64,000 nucleotides of DNA from Datnioides undecimradiatus (taxonomy: Eukaryota > Chordata > Actinopteri > Lobotiformes > Datnioididae): contig WARS01000012.1 of the NCBI GenBank assembly GCA_008933995.1, forward strand, positions 3,844,001 to 3,908,000. Direction: 5' to 3'. How positions within the stretch are numbered: the stretch's first letter is position 1; each line of letters opens with the position of its first letter. The position numbers and the translations under genes were made by a program. The notes under the pieces were generated by a model, which searched no databases, had not been told where the DNA came from, and saw only the letters and a list, made by a program, of their open reading frames with translations. Below are positions 38,036-51,944 of the stretch, in pieces.

Positions 38036-41000
38036 GCTTTTTTTTTTTTTTTTTTCTTATGGAGTTGTCGCGTCTGGCCATTTGGGTCAAAAAGGCCCAG
38101 AATGAAAAATGTGGGTGTGTTTTGTCTGCTTGGGGTATGCTTGTTTTCCTGACGGTGACATTTTAAACTCCCTAATGTCATGTTTGAAGTGAAGCCAAAG
38201 ACAGAAGGTTTGCATTTTTCTTTTATTCTCCTTTTGGCTTGGGGGGTTTTATACCATTCACTCTCTTTGGGTTGTTTTAATTCCTCTTGCCCACTGGCTA
38301 GACAGCAGTATTAACTGGAGATAGATCCACTTTATCACTTACCCACCCTACAGTTAAAACACCAGATAATATTTCCTCCCATATACTTTAGTTGGGTCCT
38401 GACAATTCATTATTTATGATCTATTCCAAATTACATTATCTTTCACCAGGCTTCAATTACACCCTTCCCCGAGGCTGGGAAAATGACTCACGGTCTGTGT
38501 AAAGGACTGTACGAGAGAGAGAGAGAGAGAGAGCTGTGTGCTCATATCCACCACACTGAAGTGGAACCTAATTTTTTCCAATTTTCAGACATCTGATCTG
38601 ACAAGTTAATTGATTGGACATAACGAATTAAATATCTATGCAGTGATGCAAAAATATATTCTGCAAATTGTGATCATTATTGATGATACAGTAGAGAGGA
38701 GGTTGATAACACACTATAATCAACCAGAATCAGCTGAATATGTGGTATAGCGTCTATAATTAGGAGCAGAGGGGACTAGTAAGCTATTATTAATGAGGGA
38801 AGCAAAATACTGAAGTATTACATATAAAAATCTCTTTGGGATGGCCTCGTGTACACACCTGTTCATCAGACTGAAGTCAGTAGTATTTATTTGTTTTTCT
38901 GCACACTTCTAATGCACATATAAATAAAACATACCTCCAGTAGTAAGCCAAAGTAAAACAGGAACAATTAGGTCTTTCTCCCAGGAACAAATCACATGAA
39001 ATCTCACTACACTGACATTTGTAACACAAATTACAAAACAAGAATCCAATCCAACAAAAGTCATCTGTTCAAAAGTTATCAGTTCAACATTTCTGTGTTC
39101 AGCTACATTTAAGGAACACAGTTTCCCACAAGCCCAAGGCAGCTTGACAGACTGAGGCCAGCTAAGCTGAGAGCAGTGAAAATGAAGTCAATCTCCCCTG
39201 TCCAGACGTGTCAATACAATAGCAACAAATTCTTACCTGTTTAACCCTCCAGACCCCAATAGACAGTTCACTGACAACTCTCATTTAAACGAGCACTTTC
39301 CTAGACCATCCAAACAAACAGCTCTATCTCAAATATGCCTTGTTACATTGGAATCTGTAAAGGTCCTACGCATCAACCTATACAGCAACATTATAACAAC
39401 AAAGAGCAGTGCAGTAATGTGGTAGCATGTTGTCTTTTTGGAAAAACTGCTTCATTCAAGACATTTGCAATTTGAAACTGTGTGGAAACAAAAGATAGCC
39501 TCTACCTATCTACATATCTGCATCTACAATACAAGGGTCAGGACACTAACTTCTATGTTCTGATACAGGGGGAATAATTTTATGATGATAGGCTTCCCCC
39601 GGCGCTAGAGTGAAATGCAGAACAGGAGCCCTAGGGTGCTGTGGGGCCTAAAAGACAATCCCAATGAGGACGGAGGATAAACAAGTATAATATGTATGCT
39701 GCTACGCATGAACGTTTTTTTTAAATGCTAATAAATTAGCCATTAAAGAGAGTTAAATTCACAAACAGTTCTTGTTTTAATAGCAATCATGACAGCAATT
39801 ACTTATTTATCTTAGAATATGGATAGCAAACCACAGGAACACATTTCACTTTGCGTGTGATGATTACGTGACTGAAAACCCGAATGAAGGAATGCCCATT
39901 ACTAGCTGCACTCACATCACATTTGCTTGTAATTCAGTCTGACATATTTGACTAGAACTTGATCCTGAGTGGAATTTATAATGACGTTCAGTGGGTTTTT
40001 TAAAACACTTGTCAGCACAATTAGATCTGACTTTTTCGTCCATAGGGGCTGGAGAGGTTAACATTTTTTTGTTGTTTTCATTTTGAATTCTACATGATTT
40101 CAATACATTTAGAAGTTCAAATCTGTTATAACTGACTCGGACAATTACTTCCCCTGCACAGATCCGACTGGTAAAGCTTTACCTCAACACTCCCCCCACT
40201 TTTTTTTTTTTTCCTCCCGTGTTTAATAGTGTACCATTAGCCATCTGAGAGAGAGGATGGGAGTTGACAGAGACAGAACGAGAGGGAATGAGAGGAGCAG
40301 GAAAAAGCAGAGAGAGAGAGAGGGAGCATGTTTAACATGACATCTAAGTATCTAATTACCTCTGTGGTTATGTCAGCCTCCCAGACCAGGCTCCCATTTT
40401 CACACATACACCAGCCCTGGGTCTCTGGGCCTGCCCCAGTGTCCTCTTGTGCTTTCTGTGTGCTCTCTCGGAGCTCGCAGCACATTTAATGCGGTAGAGC
40501 CGAAGCGACTACATGCGAATCACAGCTTGATGAATGGAAGCTGCATCATGGAAATCAGCGGGGGAAGTAAGACAACCGCAGTCCTGTAACAAAGGTTTTT
40601 ATCGTTGTTAACAGAGCATTGTGTCTCATTAATGCATTGTGTTAAAGGTCAGGCGTGTCATTTATGCAGAGTAAATATTAAAAACCAAAACTGTCGGATT
40701 GCGTGTTCTCCTGAAATTTATAGTTCACTGACATGTACTGCTGCTCTTCAGCCTCAGAAGAAGCAATATAAATATTTGACTTTCTGCAATTGGTATCACT
40801 GGTGGAGTGCTTGCTAAAGAGTGCTCCCGTTCCTCTCTCCATCGTCTTCACTGTATCCTTTTTGTCGAGCTTATTTTTGGAGAATGATAAATGAAGAAGT
40901 GCGATAACCCCTTGCATGAGTGTTTTTGAAGATATTCTGCAGAACGTACGCAGATGAATGCAGCGGAGGGTGGTGTCTGTTGGGACAGAGTTCAACAAAG

Positions 41001-44000
41001 GGAATCGTTAATACACAGCTGACAATTTTATGGATGTGCAGGCTGATGTCTTCCCATATATTCATGTATAATTCACTCCCCCTCTTTAACTTTTTATTAA
41101 GTCGAAAGAGCGGCATCTTGTCCATTGTCATCAACTTTTCCTACCTCAGTCCTCATCTCTGCTTAACTGTCCTCTTTCTCTTTAATTTGAAGAAGGGGAG
41201 GGCAAATCTGAAAACAGACAAGTGCCTCCCAGACAATACTACTCCATTTTACCCAGAGTGCCCACAGTGGTTAATTTTGGTGACTGCAAGGTTTTGTGAT
41301 TTCATGCTGTGTCCACTTTTCTCAGTCATCACACTGTTTTCACTTCCTTCGAACCTGCCTGCTGTTTGTCAGGGTGAGATTAGATGGATGGAATGTTGGG
41401 AGAAGATTGGAAAAAAACAAACATAGCTATGGGTCCTGGATCTTTTGTTGCTCTGTCGGTCTGATTCTCTGAGGGAGTCTCACCGTCTCTTGCTTCTGTC
41501 TTCTGGTTTTAGCTGCATACAACAGTACATTTGTAACACAAGCATTATCGGACCGTCTGCTCCATACAATAAAATATCACAGCAAACCCTCTGTGCAGAT
41601 CCTTTCCATAGTAACTACGCTGCATGTCGCCATCCCCTCCTTCACTGACTTTGTCTCTGAGGCGTTGTTTGTCCCACTGGTGACATTTCATGCCTGTCAA
41701 AGCCCCTGTCTCAGTGGCAGGACAGCGTAGAGGTGTAACTGTTAGCATAGTCACCAGCGGAGTCTATTAAAGGCAAAGTGCTGTAATTCTTCCTTTCATG
41801 CCGAGGGCCTGCCTTCACTTTCAATGACACGCACGGTGATATGTGGAGAAAACCCAGCAGCATGTGGCAGCATCCGATTTACCACTTAAGGGTTGAGGTG
41901 CCCAATATAGAGCATTCTAATTTTCCAGTCTGCTGCCTGGGATGCACTGTTTCAAGTTGTGCAACGGGATGGTTCTCATTGTGCAGCGGTTTTTTTATAT
42001 TTCTGATTCTACTTATTCAGGTTTAACTCCATTGGATGTGGCTTTGCAAGTGCTCTCCAGAGCTCCAAGCTACGTTTGCGTATTGAGGCAGTGGCATCTG
42101 ACGGCGCTGCAGTAACTTCAGACTCTGCGCACTGTTCACACAATTAGTCAACACTCTCTCTCAATGGCATTCTTTCTATGATTGATTCATGCAGAGATGA
42201 ATTGCTACATCACACCTTTATCCCCCCTCCCTTTTCCATTTCTTCCCATGACTCTCATCACTGCAGCAACAAAGGAGAGTGTACACAATATGCCTAGCAT
42301 GTGCTGCGGTGCGCACACTTCCTCAAGCATTCTGTCAGAATGTCCAAAGGCCCCAACTGCAAACAAAGAAGCTCCTGTGGATGTTTATTATGTATGGGGT
42401 TTTTTCCCATATACCAGAGATTATATCCTTTGGGGGAGCGGAGTGAGCGAGATGGATTGTGGAGTGTGCATGTTTGCAGACCGAAGGAGGAGGAGGCTTT
42501 TTCTGACGTTTCAGCTAGATGCACTGCTTTCATGGGATTGCATTACAATCCCTTTGCCCCTGTGTTGTTTTTCTCTTCACTTTATTGCATCAGCGAGGTA
42601 ATGCAGACTTTGGGTAAAGAATGACCTGGACTGAAACATTTTACCCAAGGATATAATACATCTCTTTGGTCTTTATGCACCTTCAAAGACCAACTCTCTC
42701 ATAGAGCGACAATAACTTGTTTATGTTTTACACTTTTATTGCATGCTGCCAAGACTGCTATCGTTGTGGGTTGCGAGATTGAGTCTGGGACTCCTGTCGA
42801 GAGGGACGAGTGTCATGTGGCTCGAAACCATGTCATTTTGGTGAACCTTTGACACCGGAGATCATCTGTTCCACCACTGTATGTCTTTCGTTTTCCATCT
42901 GCGCTTTACGCAAGATTCTTTTCATCATCTCCGTGTGTGATACAAGCACAAAAGTGCTCTGTTTCAGTGGTGTGTTCGCACTGACGAGCGTCATCTTTTT
43001 CTCCAATTACGCTTTTAATTCAGCCTCTTGCCAGTGTGGTTTATCGTGTGAAAGCGAGCCAGTTGCTTTCTCTCTGTGTAAGAAATGCATAATATGTGCT
43101 TTTCCCTCTTCCTTACAAGCAGTTTTATGCTAATTATATATCTATTTACTCTGTGGCTTCTAGGGAGCATTTTTCTAATTCTCTATTTCACTTTTAATGC
43201 CGTGCACGCTCAGATTCTCACATGGGTATGAAAGGTAGCGAAGTAACATGTGAAAAGGGAATGGATTTCTTGTTCCTGGTGGTGTCAGCAGGTGGGAGAG
43301 TAATAGCAGGAAGTGTGTGGGAAGAAAAGAATGGCGCTGCACCAGGTTGTGGTTCCTGAGGGATTTTGTAGCATGTGTGGTTCAAGGAAAGGATCTTATG
43401 TTGTTTGTGAATTTCAATCCTGCTGTAAAATATGTCTTAAAGCAGGCACTCAATGTTCATTTTCTTTTTTTTTTTGCTTGCATGCATGCGCGCTACATAT
43501 ATTTGTGGGTATTAAGTCACTTGAGAAACTTAAGACCCTGAAAGCTCATAAATCCTTGCACCTGTGAACAGGATAGCTCATTCTGGACACACAAACACAC
43601 TCTCACACACAAAAGCATTGCCTTCTCTTTGACATATTAACACCTGGATCCCAGTAGAGCCTTCCTCTGGTTTACAGTATTGCATTTGGTCTGGTAGTTC
43701 AACCACTGAGCCACCAGCAGGTGCAGCCACTTTATATAAACATCATGGCTAAGATCTTCTTCAGCAAAGCATTATTAGCTTATCTGAATTAGTGTTGCAG
43801 GACAAGACAGACGATCAATTTAGCCAATTTTGTTTGCCTTCCACTGCCTCGTTTTCTGTGTTTGACACTTTCGATGGAACACTTAGGAGGGTAAGGAAGT
43901 AGAAAGAATAGCATGAAAGTGTTTCTGTAATTGGCTCCAAATTAAATTGTGTGTGTGCGTTGTGTGAGAGTGTGTCCAAGTATTTGCATATGGCTGTGAA

Positions 44001-44413
44001 AGACGCGCTAAATCAAAGATGAGGTGAACAACGAGAGTTGGAATTAAAAATCATTATAGTACGGTTGGACCTAAAAGAAGAGATGGAAGCCTATTAATAA
44101 TTAATCAACCTTCCTTTATCTTTTAATCAAGTCGATAAGAGAGAGAGAATGAATTAAGAAAAAAGAAAGGGGTGAATCAGTGTAATTAGAATGGTCTCTT
44201 GTGGCTTGCCTGTTAGTACAAAAGTATCTGAGTCTATTGCTCAGGCTGCAGGGAGATTATTCTTTCATGGTTTTGATGATAGATGGCATCCTCAAAATGC
44301 TCTTGTGCTGTGACACTACAGTAAATGCAGGATAGATAACGGTAAAGAAGATTAATTTAGAAGCTAATTTTCAAGTTGTAATTACTATGTATCCTTCCAC
44401 ATATTCTTGCCAG
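38036..44413. other. Long non-coding stretch
   Basis: No supported exon. It has a T run at 38038-38056, a GA run at 38513-38533, an AT-rich part at 38.57-39.1 kb, a T run at 40200-40212 and a GA patch at 40310-40324. The 168-codon frame at 40920-41426 is the longest here but is cysteine/leucine/phenylalanine-rich with no domain. The 139- and 107-codon frames near 42.2-42.6 kb overlap one another and look like chance. Confidence 0.5.
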
Positions 44414-44634
44414 ATAAACCTAGGGTCTTGCCCACACCCGATGTAGTGCAACATCGCCGGGGCAATTTCAGATCCATCATCTTGCTAAAGCTTTCTGCAA
44501 TAGTGAGTATTTACACTGCACATCTAGTACCAGCCACAGCTGCGCTAAACCCTCCTCTTCTCAATGCCAGAGGCAGAAGCAGAAACTCAAAGGCTTGTAG
44601 CTTTTCTTCCTCCAAGCCAACATGAACATCACAG
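44414..44634 (+). CDS. Candidate 5' exon with start codon
   Basis: A pyrimidine-rich acceptor (CTTCCACATATTCTTGCCAG) precedes this 221-base segment, and a near-consensus donor CACAG|GTAAGA follows it. Near its end, ATG at 44622 has A at -3, a favourable start context, and reads M-N-I-T plus one base, so the intron is phase 1. The exon at 48792 starts with two bases of a codon, so the two can join in frame to give about 62 residues. The same frame is closed upstream by TAG at 44598, which would make 44414-44621 untranslated. Chance agreement of phase is one in three, and no transcript evidence is available. Confidence 0.25.
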
Positions 44635-46894
44635 GTAAGAGAAAAATAGAGAAAAGACTGTGGGTATCTGTCTTGTCTGTGGCCATCCACATGTGTGTCT
44701 TACAGAATGCAAATATCTCTAATTTTGCCCTTTTTCTTTTTGCTTTAACTGACAGCTGGCATTTTCAGCCATGTGTAGAGCTGTTTTATGACCTACATGC
44801 ACCTAAACCTTTTCCTGGAAAAGGTTAAAAATGCGTTTTAGAATCAACCACCATGTCCAGTTTCCCAAAAAAAAGTTTTTCTACATTTAATTCAGTGACT
44901 TTGACCCCCCCTTTTTAAATAAACGCCTGGTGATTGATCCAGATGTTTTATCAGACATCAAGTCAACTCACACATCCACACTGCACTCTGACATCCATAT
45001 GAAAAACCAAACGCTGTCTGTAAAAAAGGATTCTGCCCTGGCAGTTGCGTTTTGACTTATACTACTTGGCGTGTAATGAGTAAAGGCAAAAGCTCATGCT
45101 CTCAGCAAAACCAGACTCCCGGCTGTAAATTTACATTCATTACTTTAAAGTTATTTTTATTCTCAAATGGTCCGGCTGAGCTTTTATTGAACCACTGACA
45201 GTGGGCCTATAACATGGTTGAACTTTGGTGTTGCATTTTTCATTGAAATCTCTAGTGTCTAGAGATTAAACTCCCTTACATTGAATTTAAGAGCGAAAAC
45301 CTCTAATTATCCATTAAGTTTCTACACAAACCATTCAAGCAGTTTCCAACTATATTGTATTTTGTCTTGCGTCATCGCGTAGTTAGACTTGCTGTTTTCT
45401 ATTCCTGTTCACTTTGTCTCCTCTTCTCCTAATTTCCTCCTCACTTCCAGTTATCTTCTCCCGGTCCATCCAGGCTTGTACCATGTCAGCCATTTAATCA
45501 GAGTGATTATCTTACCACCAGACGCTGAAATATTTATGCCTCCTAACCGCAACCTGGCATTTAACAAGCACGAAAATGGACCTGATCTCAGAAGCACACA
45601 AAAGCTTACGCAACACTACCCGTGGCTTTAATGCACAGAGACAAGCACACCGTGGTAACACTTACAGCTGGTAACCGCATCTAACCACAGTGGGCTTTCT
45701 GCTTGTGCATAAGTGTGCGTCAGTGATTGTATGTTTGCGATTTGTCAGAAAGGGACGCCAAGGCTCAGAATCTCAGGTCTTAATCAGCGTGGTCAGCAGG
45801 GTGTCAGTCTGCACAGTGATTGGTCAGCTTTCAGTGAGAAAGTTCTCAAGGTGAGATGTTGAGGTTCCCGGCAGGAGGCAGCTGACTACACGGATGCTGG
45901 GGATCATCTGTACAACTTGTACCTGATGGACTAACTCACATACTGCATTCACAACTCACTTTACAGTGAGCTTGGTTTTTACTCTGGAGTCAAATTAACT
46001 ACTGTGACCCTGAATGAATTGTTGGGGGGAAAAAAAAAAAGGTTCAAGTGGTTCACAATGTCCACAAGGGAACAGGAAGTTACAGACTACTGAGGCTGAG
46101 CTAGATATGTTCAAAGACAATTAACACAAATATAGCGGCTTATAGGTTGTTGAGGCAGGGTCAAAACCAGAGAAGGTAGTCCAGAAGCCAGAGGGATCCA
46201 GGAGACAGGCAAAATTACATGAGACATGCCAAGTCCAAGAAAATGGATCCAAACAAACACAAGGGAAGCAGCAGGGAACACTTGGGAACAATAGGGAACA
46301 GGGCTGGGATGCAAGTACGGAGATGAGCTGGCCAAGACATACAATATACTGTGTACACCAGAGAGGGAAAGCTAACAAAAAACAGGTAAAAGTAATGAAG
46401 AAATGACACAGATGACAATGAAAACAGGCAGGAAAGAACAAAGAAGCAAGAAAAAAAGAGGAAATACTCTTACAAAATGTAAAGGGAAAGAACTGAATAG
46501 AAACCCAAAATCATAACAAGTGGGAGGATTTATTGTAATTTTTGTGGGTAATGTTCAAAAGGAAATAGGAAATCATTGAAATCAAGAGTATTCATAGTTG
46601 TTCCACACATCAACACTCAATGATGGAATAAAAAGCCAGCCATCATACTGTTGGAGTGAACGCATTGTTGTTGAAATATAAGCATAACTGAGCACATTTT
46701 CAGACCCTCTCCTTGAAGGCATTCAGTGTTGCACTCTTTTGTTCCCATGAAAAGTGACAGAAATAATTGAAAAAAATGAAAAAGGAAACTGCGGCTCCTT
46801 CCTCACCTCCACACAGCTGGCCAATCACGACAAGAAGTGGGTCTGAATGATTTTTGGCACACGGCTCCCCTATTTCAAAACCGGAAAGATGTGT

Positions 46895-47000
46895 GAATGT
46901 GTGTATAGACAGCACCTTTATCCAAAGCACTTTACACATTTAGTGCGGCTCATTCACCCATTCACCTGAGTGCCAGTGGCCAACCTATCCCTGAGCCACC
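46895..47000. repeat. Fish repeat fragment
   Basis: The phrases CACCTTTATCCAAAGCACTTTAC and CTCATTCACCCATTCACC, then GAGCCACC, belong to a short sequence common in teleost genomes near hAT- and SINE-like repeats. It is only about 100 bases long and the ends cannot be placed. Confidence 0.4.
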
Positions 47001-47235
47001 ACCGCTTATCCAGGTGCTTCGTGAATCTACGTCTTAAATTTACAGAGATGAAAAGAAAAAAAAGGAGGGAGGTTGGAGGGAACAGAAAGCACTTGAGGCA
47101 AAACTGGTACACACAACGTCAGGTGACTTCCGGGGCTTGGATGGGAACCTCTCATGTTTATACGATAAGGACATAAAGATGGAGACCAGCAGTTGATAAA
47201 ATGCAGCTCCCTGAATGTAAATTTTGAGCCTTTTT

Positions 47236-47275
47236 AAAAAATAAATAAATAAATAAATAAATATATATATATATA
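47236..47275. repeat. (AAAT)n(AT)n array
   Basis: About six AAAT units run into about seven AT units, read directly. Confidence 0.93.
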
Positions 47276-48791
47276 AAGCACATCAAAATCTTTGGTTAAG
47301 AGTTTTTAACCCTGTTGCTTGTGTTTGTTAAGCAAGTGTAACAGTAGAAACAATACAGTCAGTCGTCTGATTTAATTTAATTTTGCATCTTGCAGACTTC
47401 AAACATGGTGGTGTGTTTTTTTCCCCAGTTAAAACAGTGAAGTGTTATTAAACTGCCACACGTCTGACTCGCACCTCTTACTGAGTTCCCTACATCGCAA
47501 AAGCAGCTGAGGCTCACCTCGTCATCTGTTGTATTTTTGAATTATTCAGCTGACTTTGATTTATCTATGACAGCGTCTTTTGAAGAAATAAGAGTTTCAG
47601 TAGCCGGCATCTCAACTACACTAATTTCATAAAAAAAGGTTCCAGAAGACCAAGAGCACTTTAGCTGACGACTTCATCTGTCAGGTGAAGATGAGAACGA
47701 TCCAGTTTGAGCGGCAGTTTGTGCCCTGGCCACATGTGAACCAATCACAGTGATCTAATGTTTCCAGTGAGTAAGAAACCAATTTCTTGTTGCTATTTAA
47801 AGAGACAGAAAGAATAGAGGGAAACACCCATGACACAACAATCTCCGCCCAGTACTCAGGGCTACTTCCTGACTGTCCAATTTCCTGTCAGCCTCACCAA
47901 AACCAGTTAAACCACATGTGCGTGCGTGTACGCTTGTGTTCTTGTGCTTGGGCGTTCGTGTGTGTGCTTGAGTTCATGGTTTGCCAGCTTCTCTCTAATT
48001 TCCTCTCTACCTGTGCCAGGCTGAATTGCTTCCTGTATGTGATTGATTTACACTTAATGGGGACACCTCTCTCTCTCTCTGGCTCTCGTTCTGTCTCTCC
48101 ATCTCCCATCTCGTACGCCCCTGTGTACATGTGAGATGGTAGAAACAAAACGCAATAATATGATATGATAAGGGGGCCGAGGCCCAGCACCTCAACTTAT
48201 CAAAAACTGTGTTATTACAGGAAGAAATGAACCAACTGCTAATGGCTGTATTCAGTTCAGCAAAAATGAGCCATCAATGGGTCAGAATGAAACTCAGCAC
48301 CATTAGTCAGGTAGTTTTGTCTCTGATCTATGCACACGCTCTGACATTAATTGCACCCATCAGTTACTGCTGAACCATACACTTGTGTATGAAATGGCTT
48401 CTGTTTTCAGCGTCCAAGTATTTCCAAAATTGTGTGAGGGCCTTTTATTTTCTAAGATAAAGCAAAGCAGCAAGATTCCTCTACCGACTTTGTATCAGAG
48501 TGTGAATGGTGGTGGGTAGGAAACAAGAAACAAGGCATACACCAGTGAAATCCCATATATAGTCAACTCAATTTCATTTGTTCCCTGCAAAGTTTTCATG
48601 TTTCCTCTTGTAATGGCAGTAAGACATCCAGTTGACTTGGGTATCTCAATGGAATTATTTCCTATCCATTCACCAAATTCATTTTTCAAGGTTAAGTTAG
48701 TTCATGTGCAAAGGCTTATTAAAAACATGCTCCGAGGTTTATTAAGTGCATTTTTTTAGTTATTCCTTGGTACATTTTCTCTTGTCAGCAG

Positions 48792-48967
48792 GCCTCACGA
48801 ATGCACAGAGTGTTCCAGAGGACCTTAAACTGCTGCAGGATTTAGTCGCTGACAGTAAAAGAGCTCTGGGCCCAAACTCAGTGGAGCCTCAGTTGAAAGG
48901 CTACACTGTTTCAAAGATATTAGACTTTTGCCCTGAAACCCAGGGATTGGAGGAGCTGCTAAACTAG
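48792..48967 (+). CDS. Probable terminal coding exon, gene unknown
   Basis: A pyrimidine-rich acceptor ending TTTTCTCTTGTCAGCAG opens a frame of 57 codons that stops at TAG 48965-48967. The first codon is split: two bases (GC) lie here, so the upstream intron is phase 1. The translation begins LTNAQSVPEDLKLLQDLVAD and ends with KILDFCPETQGLEELLN. It has a balanced, charged, leucine-patterned composition like a real soluble C-terminus, unlike the cysteine- or serine-rich chance frames elsewhere. Residues SVPEDLKLLQDLVADSKRAL could form an amphipathic helix. The acceptor is a tandem NAGNAG. No AATAAA lies close downstream; TATAAA at 49487 is a possible variant polyadenylation signal. I do not recognise the family. 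A probable exon of another gene faces it from 52.3 kb. Confidence 0.5.
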
Positions 48968-49486
48968 AGTTCCAGGCAGGTTTCCCCTACAAAAACTCTT
49001 CAAAAATTCATTAGTTCTCTGCGTTACATTTTGATTATTCCGTTCCATCCCCATTTTTCTTTTTGTGTTTCTAAGACCTCCGTCCTTCTATCTTTCCATT
49101 CCTTCTCTGTCTGTCTCTCTCCCTCTGCCTCCCGCTTTAGTTGCCGGGCAGCCAGAAGTGCCGGTCCCCTCTGCCGCTTTCTACTTGTAGCTAACAGAGC
49201 CAGTCTCAAAGGACTTCTAAAAGCAGGCTGCGAACAGTATGACGAATGTGTTGCTTGCCGTCGCTGTCACTGTCACTGACGTACAGTTTGAAAGGTTTGT
49301 GAAAAAGACACGGCAAAAAACCAGCAAAGAGTCCGGGCTCCATGGGGAGCCAATGACATCAGAGGAAGCTGGTCACCCCTCCCTGCTCCTGTGTTTCTCG
49401 TCTCATCTCTCCCTCTGTCACTCCCTTCTTCCCACCGGCCTTTGAGCTCACCCTTTTCAACCGGCTCTGGCGTTCGGCTGCTGACC

Positions 49487-49492
49487 TATAAA
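49487..49492 (+). terminator. TATAAA, possible variant poly(A) signal
   Basis: TATAAA lies 520 bases after the + strand stop and is followed by a GT-rich stretch at about 49580-49640. It could serve as a variant polyadenylation signal. The same word could equally be a TATA box or chance; a canonical AATAAA on this strand is not seen until about 52169. Confidence 0.2.
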
Positions 49493-51883
49493 ATGTGGAG
49501 CCTGTCAACATCTGTTGAAAGACACGGCAAGTGATGGCAATGATGGGATTTACATACTATTAATGATTTGGAAAGGGGAAGAGTATGGTGGGAGGTGAGA
49601 GAAGGTTGGTTAATGGATGATGTGTGGATGTGTTCCAAATGTTAATGTGCCATTTTAGGACCAAAGAAAAGGTCTGTGAAAGGAAAGGAAGAGAGAACTG
49701 GTTTCGGTGGTCAGACTAAGGGCTGTGTATGTGTGTAGTTTTTTTGCCCGTTACCGCGGCAGGATGTAGACAACTTTGGCTCACAGTCATTGTGGTGTTA
49801 AATGGTTTGCGATGCCCACTTACTGTACTTTTTCTCAACCTGTAATCTCTGTTTTTACAGTAAACTTGCTTATAGCAGTATTTATCTCTCCTTGGGGGGG
49901 CAGGCGAAACTGGTAGTCAAGACAGCAGCGACACCGTGTCATCTGAGTCGTGTTTCTGACCCCTGAAGCTGGTGGAGAAGTTCGATTTTGAATCGCTTTC
50001 TTTTAGCTCAATTTTTGGTCTCTACACACTCCTGACAAATGCCTGGCCCTTGAGAAAGAGAAAGACAGAAAGGGAGAAAATGAAATGCACAAAAGACTGC
50101 CGTGGAAACCCAATATATACATTTCTTTCCCTTTGTCTCTCCTCTGCGCTGTCTTTTTCTCTTTTTTCCACTTTGTCGTCTCTTCTATAAAATCAGGACG
50201 GTGAGTGAAGGCTTAAATTGGATGTAATTTCAAGAATGTCGTCTCGAAGTCTAGACACCGCGGACATGCTGAGTGAAAGGTGTGAATGCACATCGTGACA
50301 CTGTGACATTTTTTTTCTTTTTTAACTGAAGCAGTGGAACAGTGATGTTTGTCGATTTACTTTGCAAATTACATGGCAGTTTTACATCACAACTACATGG
50401 ACACCTTTGTGCGTGTGCGTCTGAGACTGTGTGTGTGTGTGAACATGTGCAAAGCAAGTATGTGTGTGTGAACGTGTCTTCATCAGAGTGTAAGGAGCCC
50501 ATATGTTTGGGAGAACAAAGAGAGTGTGGCTGCAGTCTGTTAGTGTCCACGTGTGTATTTCTGTGTAAAGGCATTTGTCTTAGCATGCGTGTGTGCTCTT
50601 CTGTACCTTGAGAAAGTAACGGCCCGTCTCACCCCCTGGTCAGCCGAGTGAGGCGGTGAAGCCGTCCCGGTGAAGTGATGTGGCCATTTTTCACCTGACT
50701 CCCAACATATTACCTCATTTCCCCTGGTACACACGCCCCCCTTCTCCCCACTGGCCTCACCGCTCTGACCTCCAGACCCAACCTGCAAAAACCCCCTGCC
50801 ATCCTCTTCCATCCCTCCTTCCAGCTCTTTATCCGCCCATTTCTCCTCCCTCAGCCCGTCTGGGGCCAGCAGCTGATGGATGGCCCCTCAGGCGAGGATT
50901 GCAGGAAGGGTCAGGTTTTCTCTCTGGAAGTTTTCAGGGGTACAGCGCAGAGATGGAGAGAGATGAATTGAGGGAAGATTGGCACAGATTTGAGGAAAGA
51001 GAGAAATGAAAGAAAAACATGTTGGGGGCAAAGGAAGTACTGAAGAAAATACTAAAATTGTCAGTCTGTACAAACAATTCCTCCCAAGTGTTGCGCCTGC
51101 AGTCTCCACCTCCTCCTCCCATCTCTCCCCTGCCGACCACCACATCCTTATTTTTTATCACCTGCGTCTTCCCTAGCCCCATTCTGCCTGTGTTGTCTGC
51201 TGTCAGTAAAATCGACTGGGGACTGTTGTGTATTCTGGTACATGTTGGTATGGTTGCTAGAGTGTGCTCACTAAGTATTTGTTTGGGCTGTCAAGGTGTC
51301 TCCTGAGTGCCTGCTTGCCTTCTGTTGAATATTTATCACTTATTTAATGTTGTTGCGCCCCAAGAGAGTTGGACTATGCTTCTAATGCCTCCCAGACGCT
51401 TTTTCTTTCTTTCTTTCCCGCACACCCTTTCCTACACACCTTTCTGTCATTACCCTTGTTTTTTTTTCATGTTTTTTTCTCTGTGGTGCTTGGCATGCTG
51501 TATTTTCTGGTGCACTCTGTCTCTGTCACACTTTGTCTCCCATACTTAAACCCCACTCACACGTGTACTTTAACACGTGCACATCCACGGCCGTTGTTAC
51601 CTTTTCTTTGCATCAACCCTAAACGTCTAAACTTAGACTGCTGCATCACAACCATTTCCGGTTATTCCCCAATCTGTCATGTTTTAAATGCTATACGCTT
51701 TCCTTTATCATCATCGTGAGACCATTGCTCGAAAGATTGGTTTAGAACAAAAGCTAGAGCGAGATGTCGAGGGAGAAGGTGTACCCATACCTGGAAGGAG
51801 AAGGAAAAAGAGTCAGAAAGAGTGAAACTTTGCAGATGAAATAGTCCCTGGTGTGCGTTTCTCCTCTCCCTTCAGTCCCACTA

Positions 51884-51889
51884 TTTATT
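51884..51889 (-). terminator. AATAAA poly(A) signal candidate
   Basis: The + strand reads TTTATT, so the - strand has a canonical AATAAA about 410 bases beyond the stop codon of the - strand exon at 52295. The distance is ordinary for a vertebrate 3' UTR. A clear GT-rich downstream element is not visible, which keeps confidence moderate. Confidence 0.35.
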
Positions 51890-51944
51890 CTCATCACTCA
51901 CACAAACCTGGGAGAGATAGAAGAAAGGGAGATTGGTGCACGGT

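Larger units (their letters stand above)
44635..48791. other. Non-coding stretch before the + strand exon
   Basis: No supported exon. It includes a purine-rich patch at 46030-46500, a fish repeat fragment at 46895-47000 and an AAAT/AT array at 47236-47275. If the exon at 48792 is real, the final part is its upstream intron, with a pyrimidine tract just before 48791. Confidence 0.5.

Noticed and set aside
40920..41426. 168-codon frame on the + strand, longest in the window
   Set aside because: Composition is leucine-, phenylalanine- and cysteine-heavy with no recognisable motif, and an overlapping - strand frame exists. In 64 kb a frame of this size can arise by chance.
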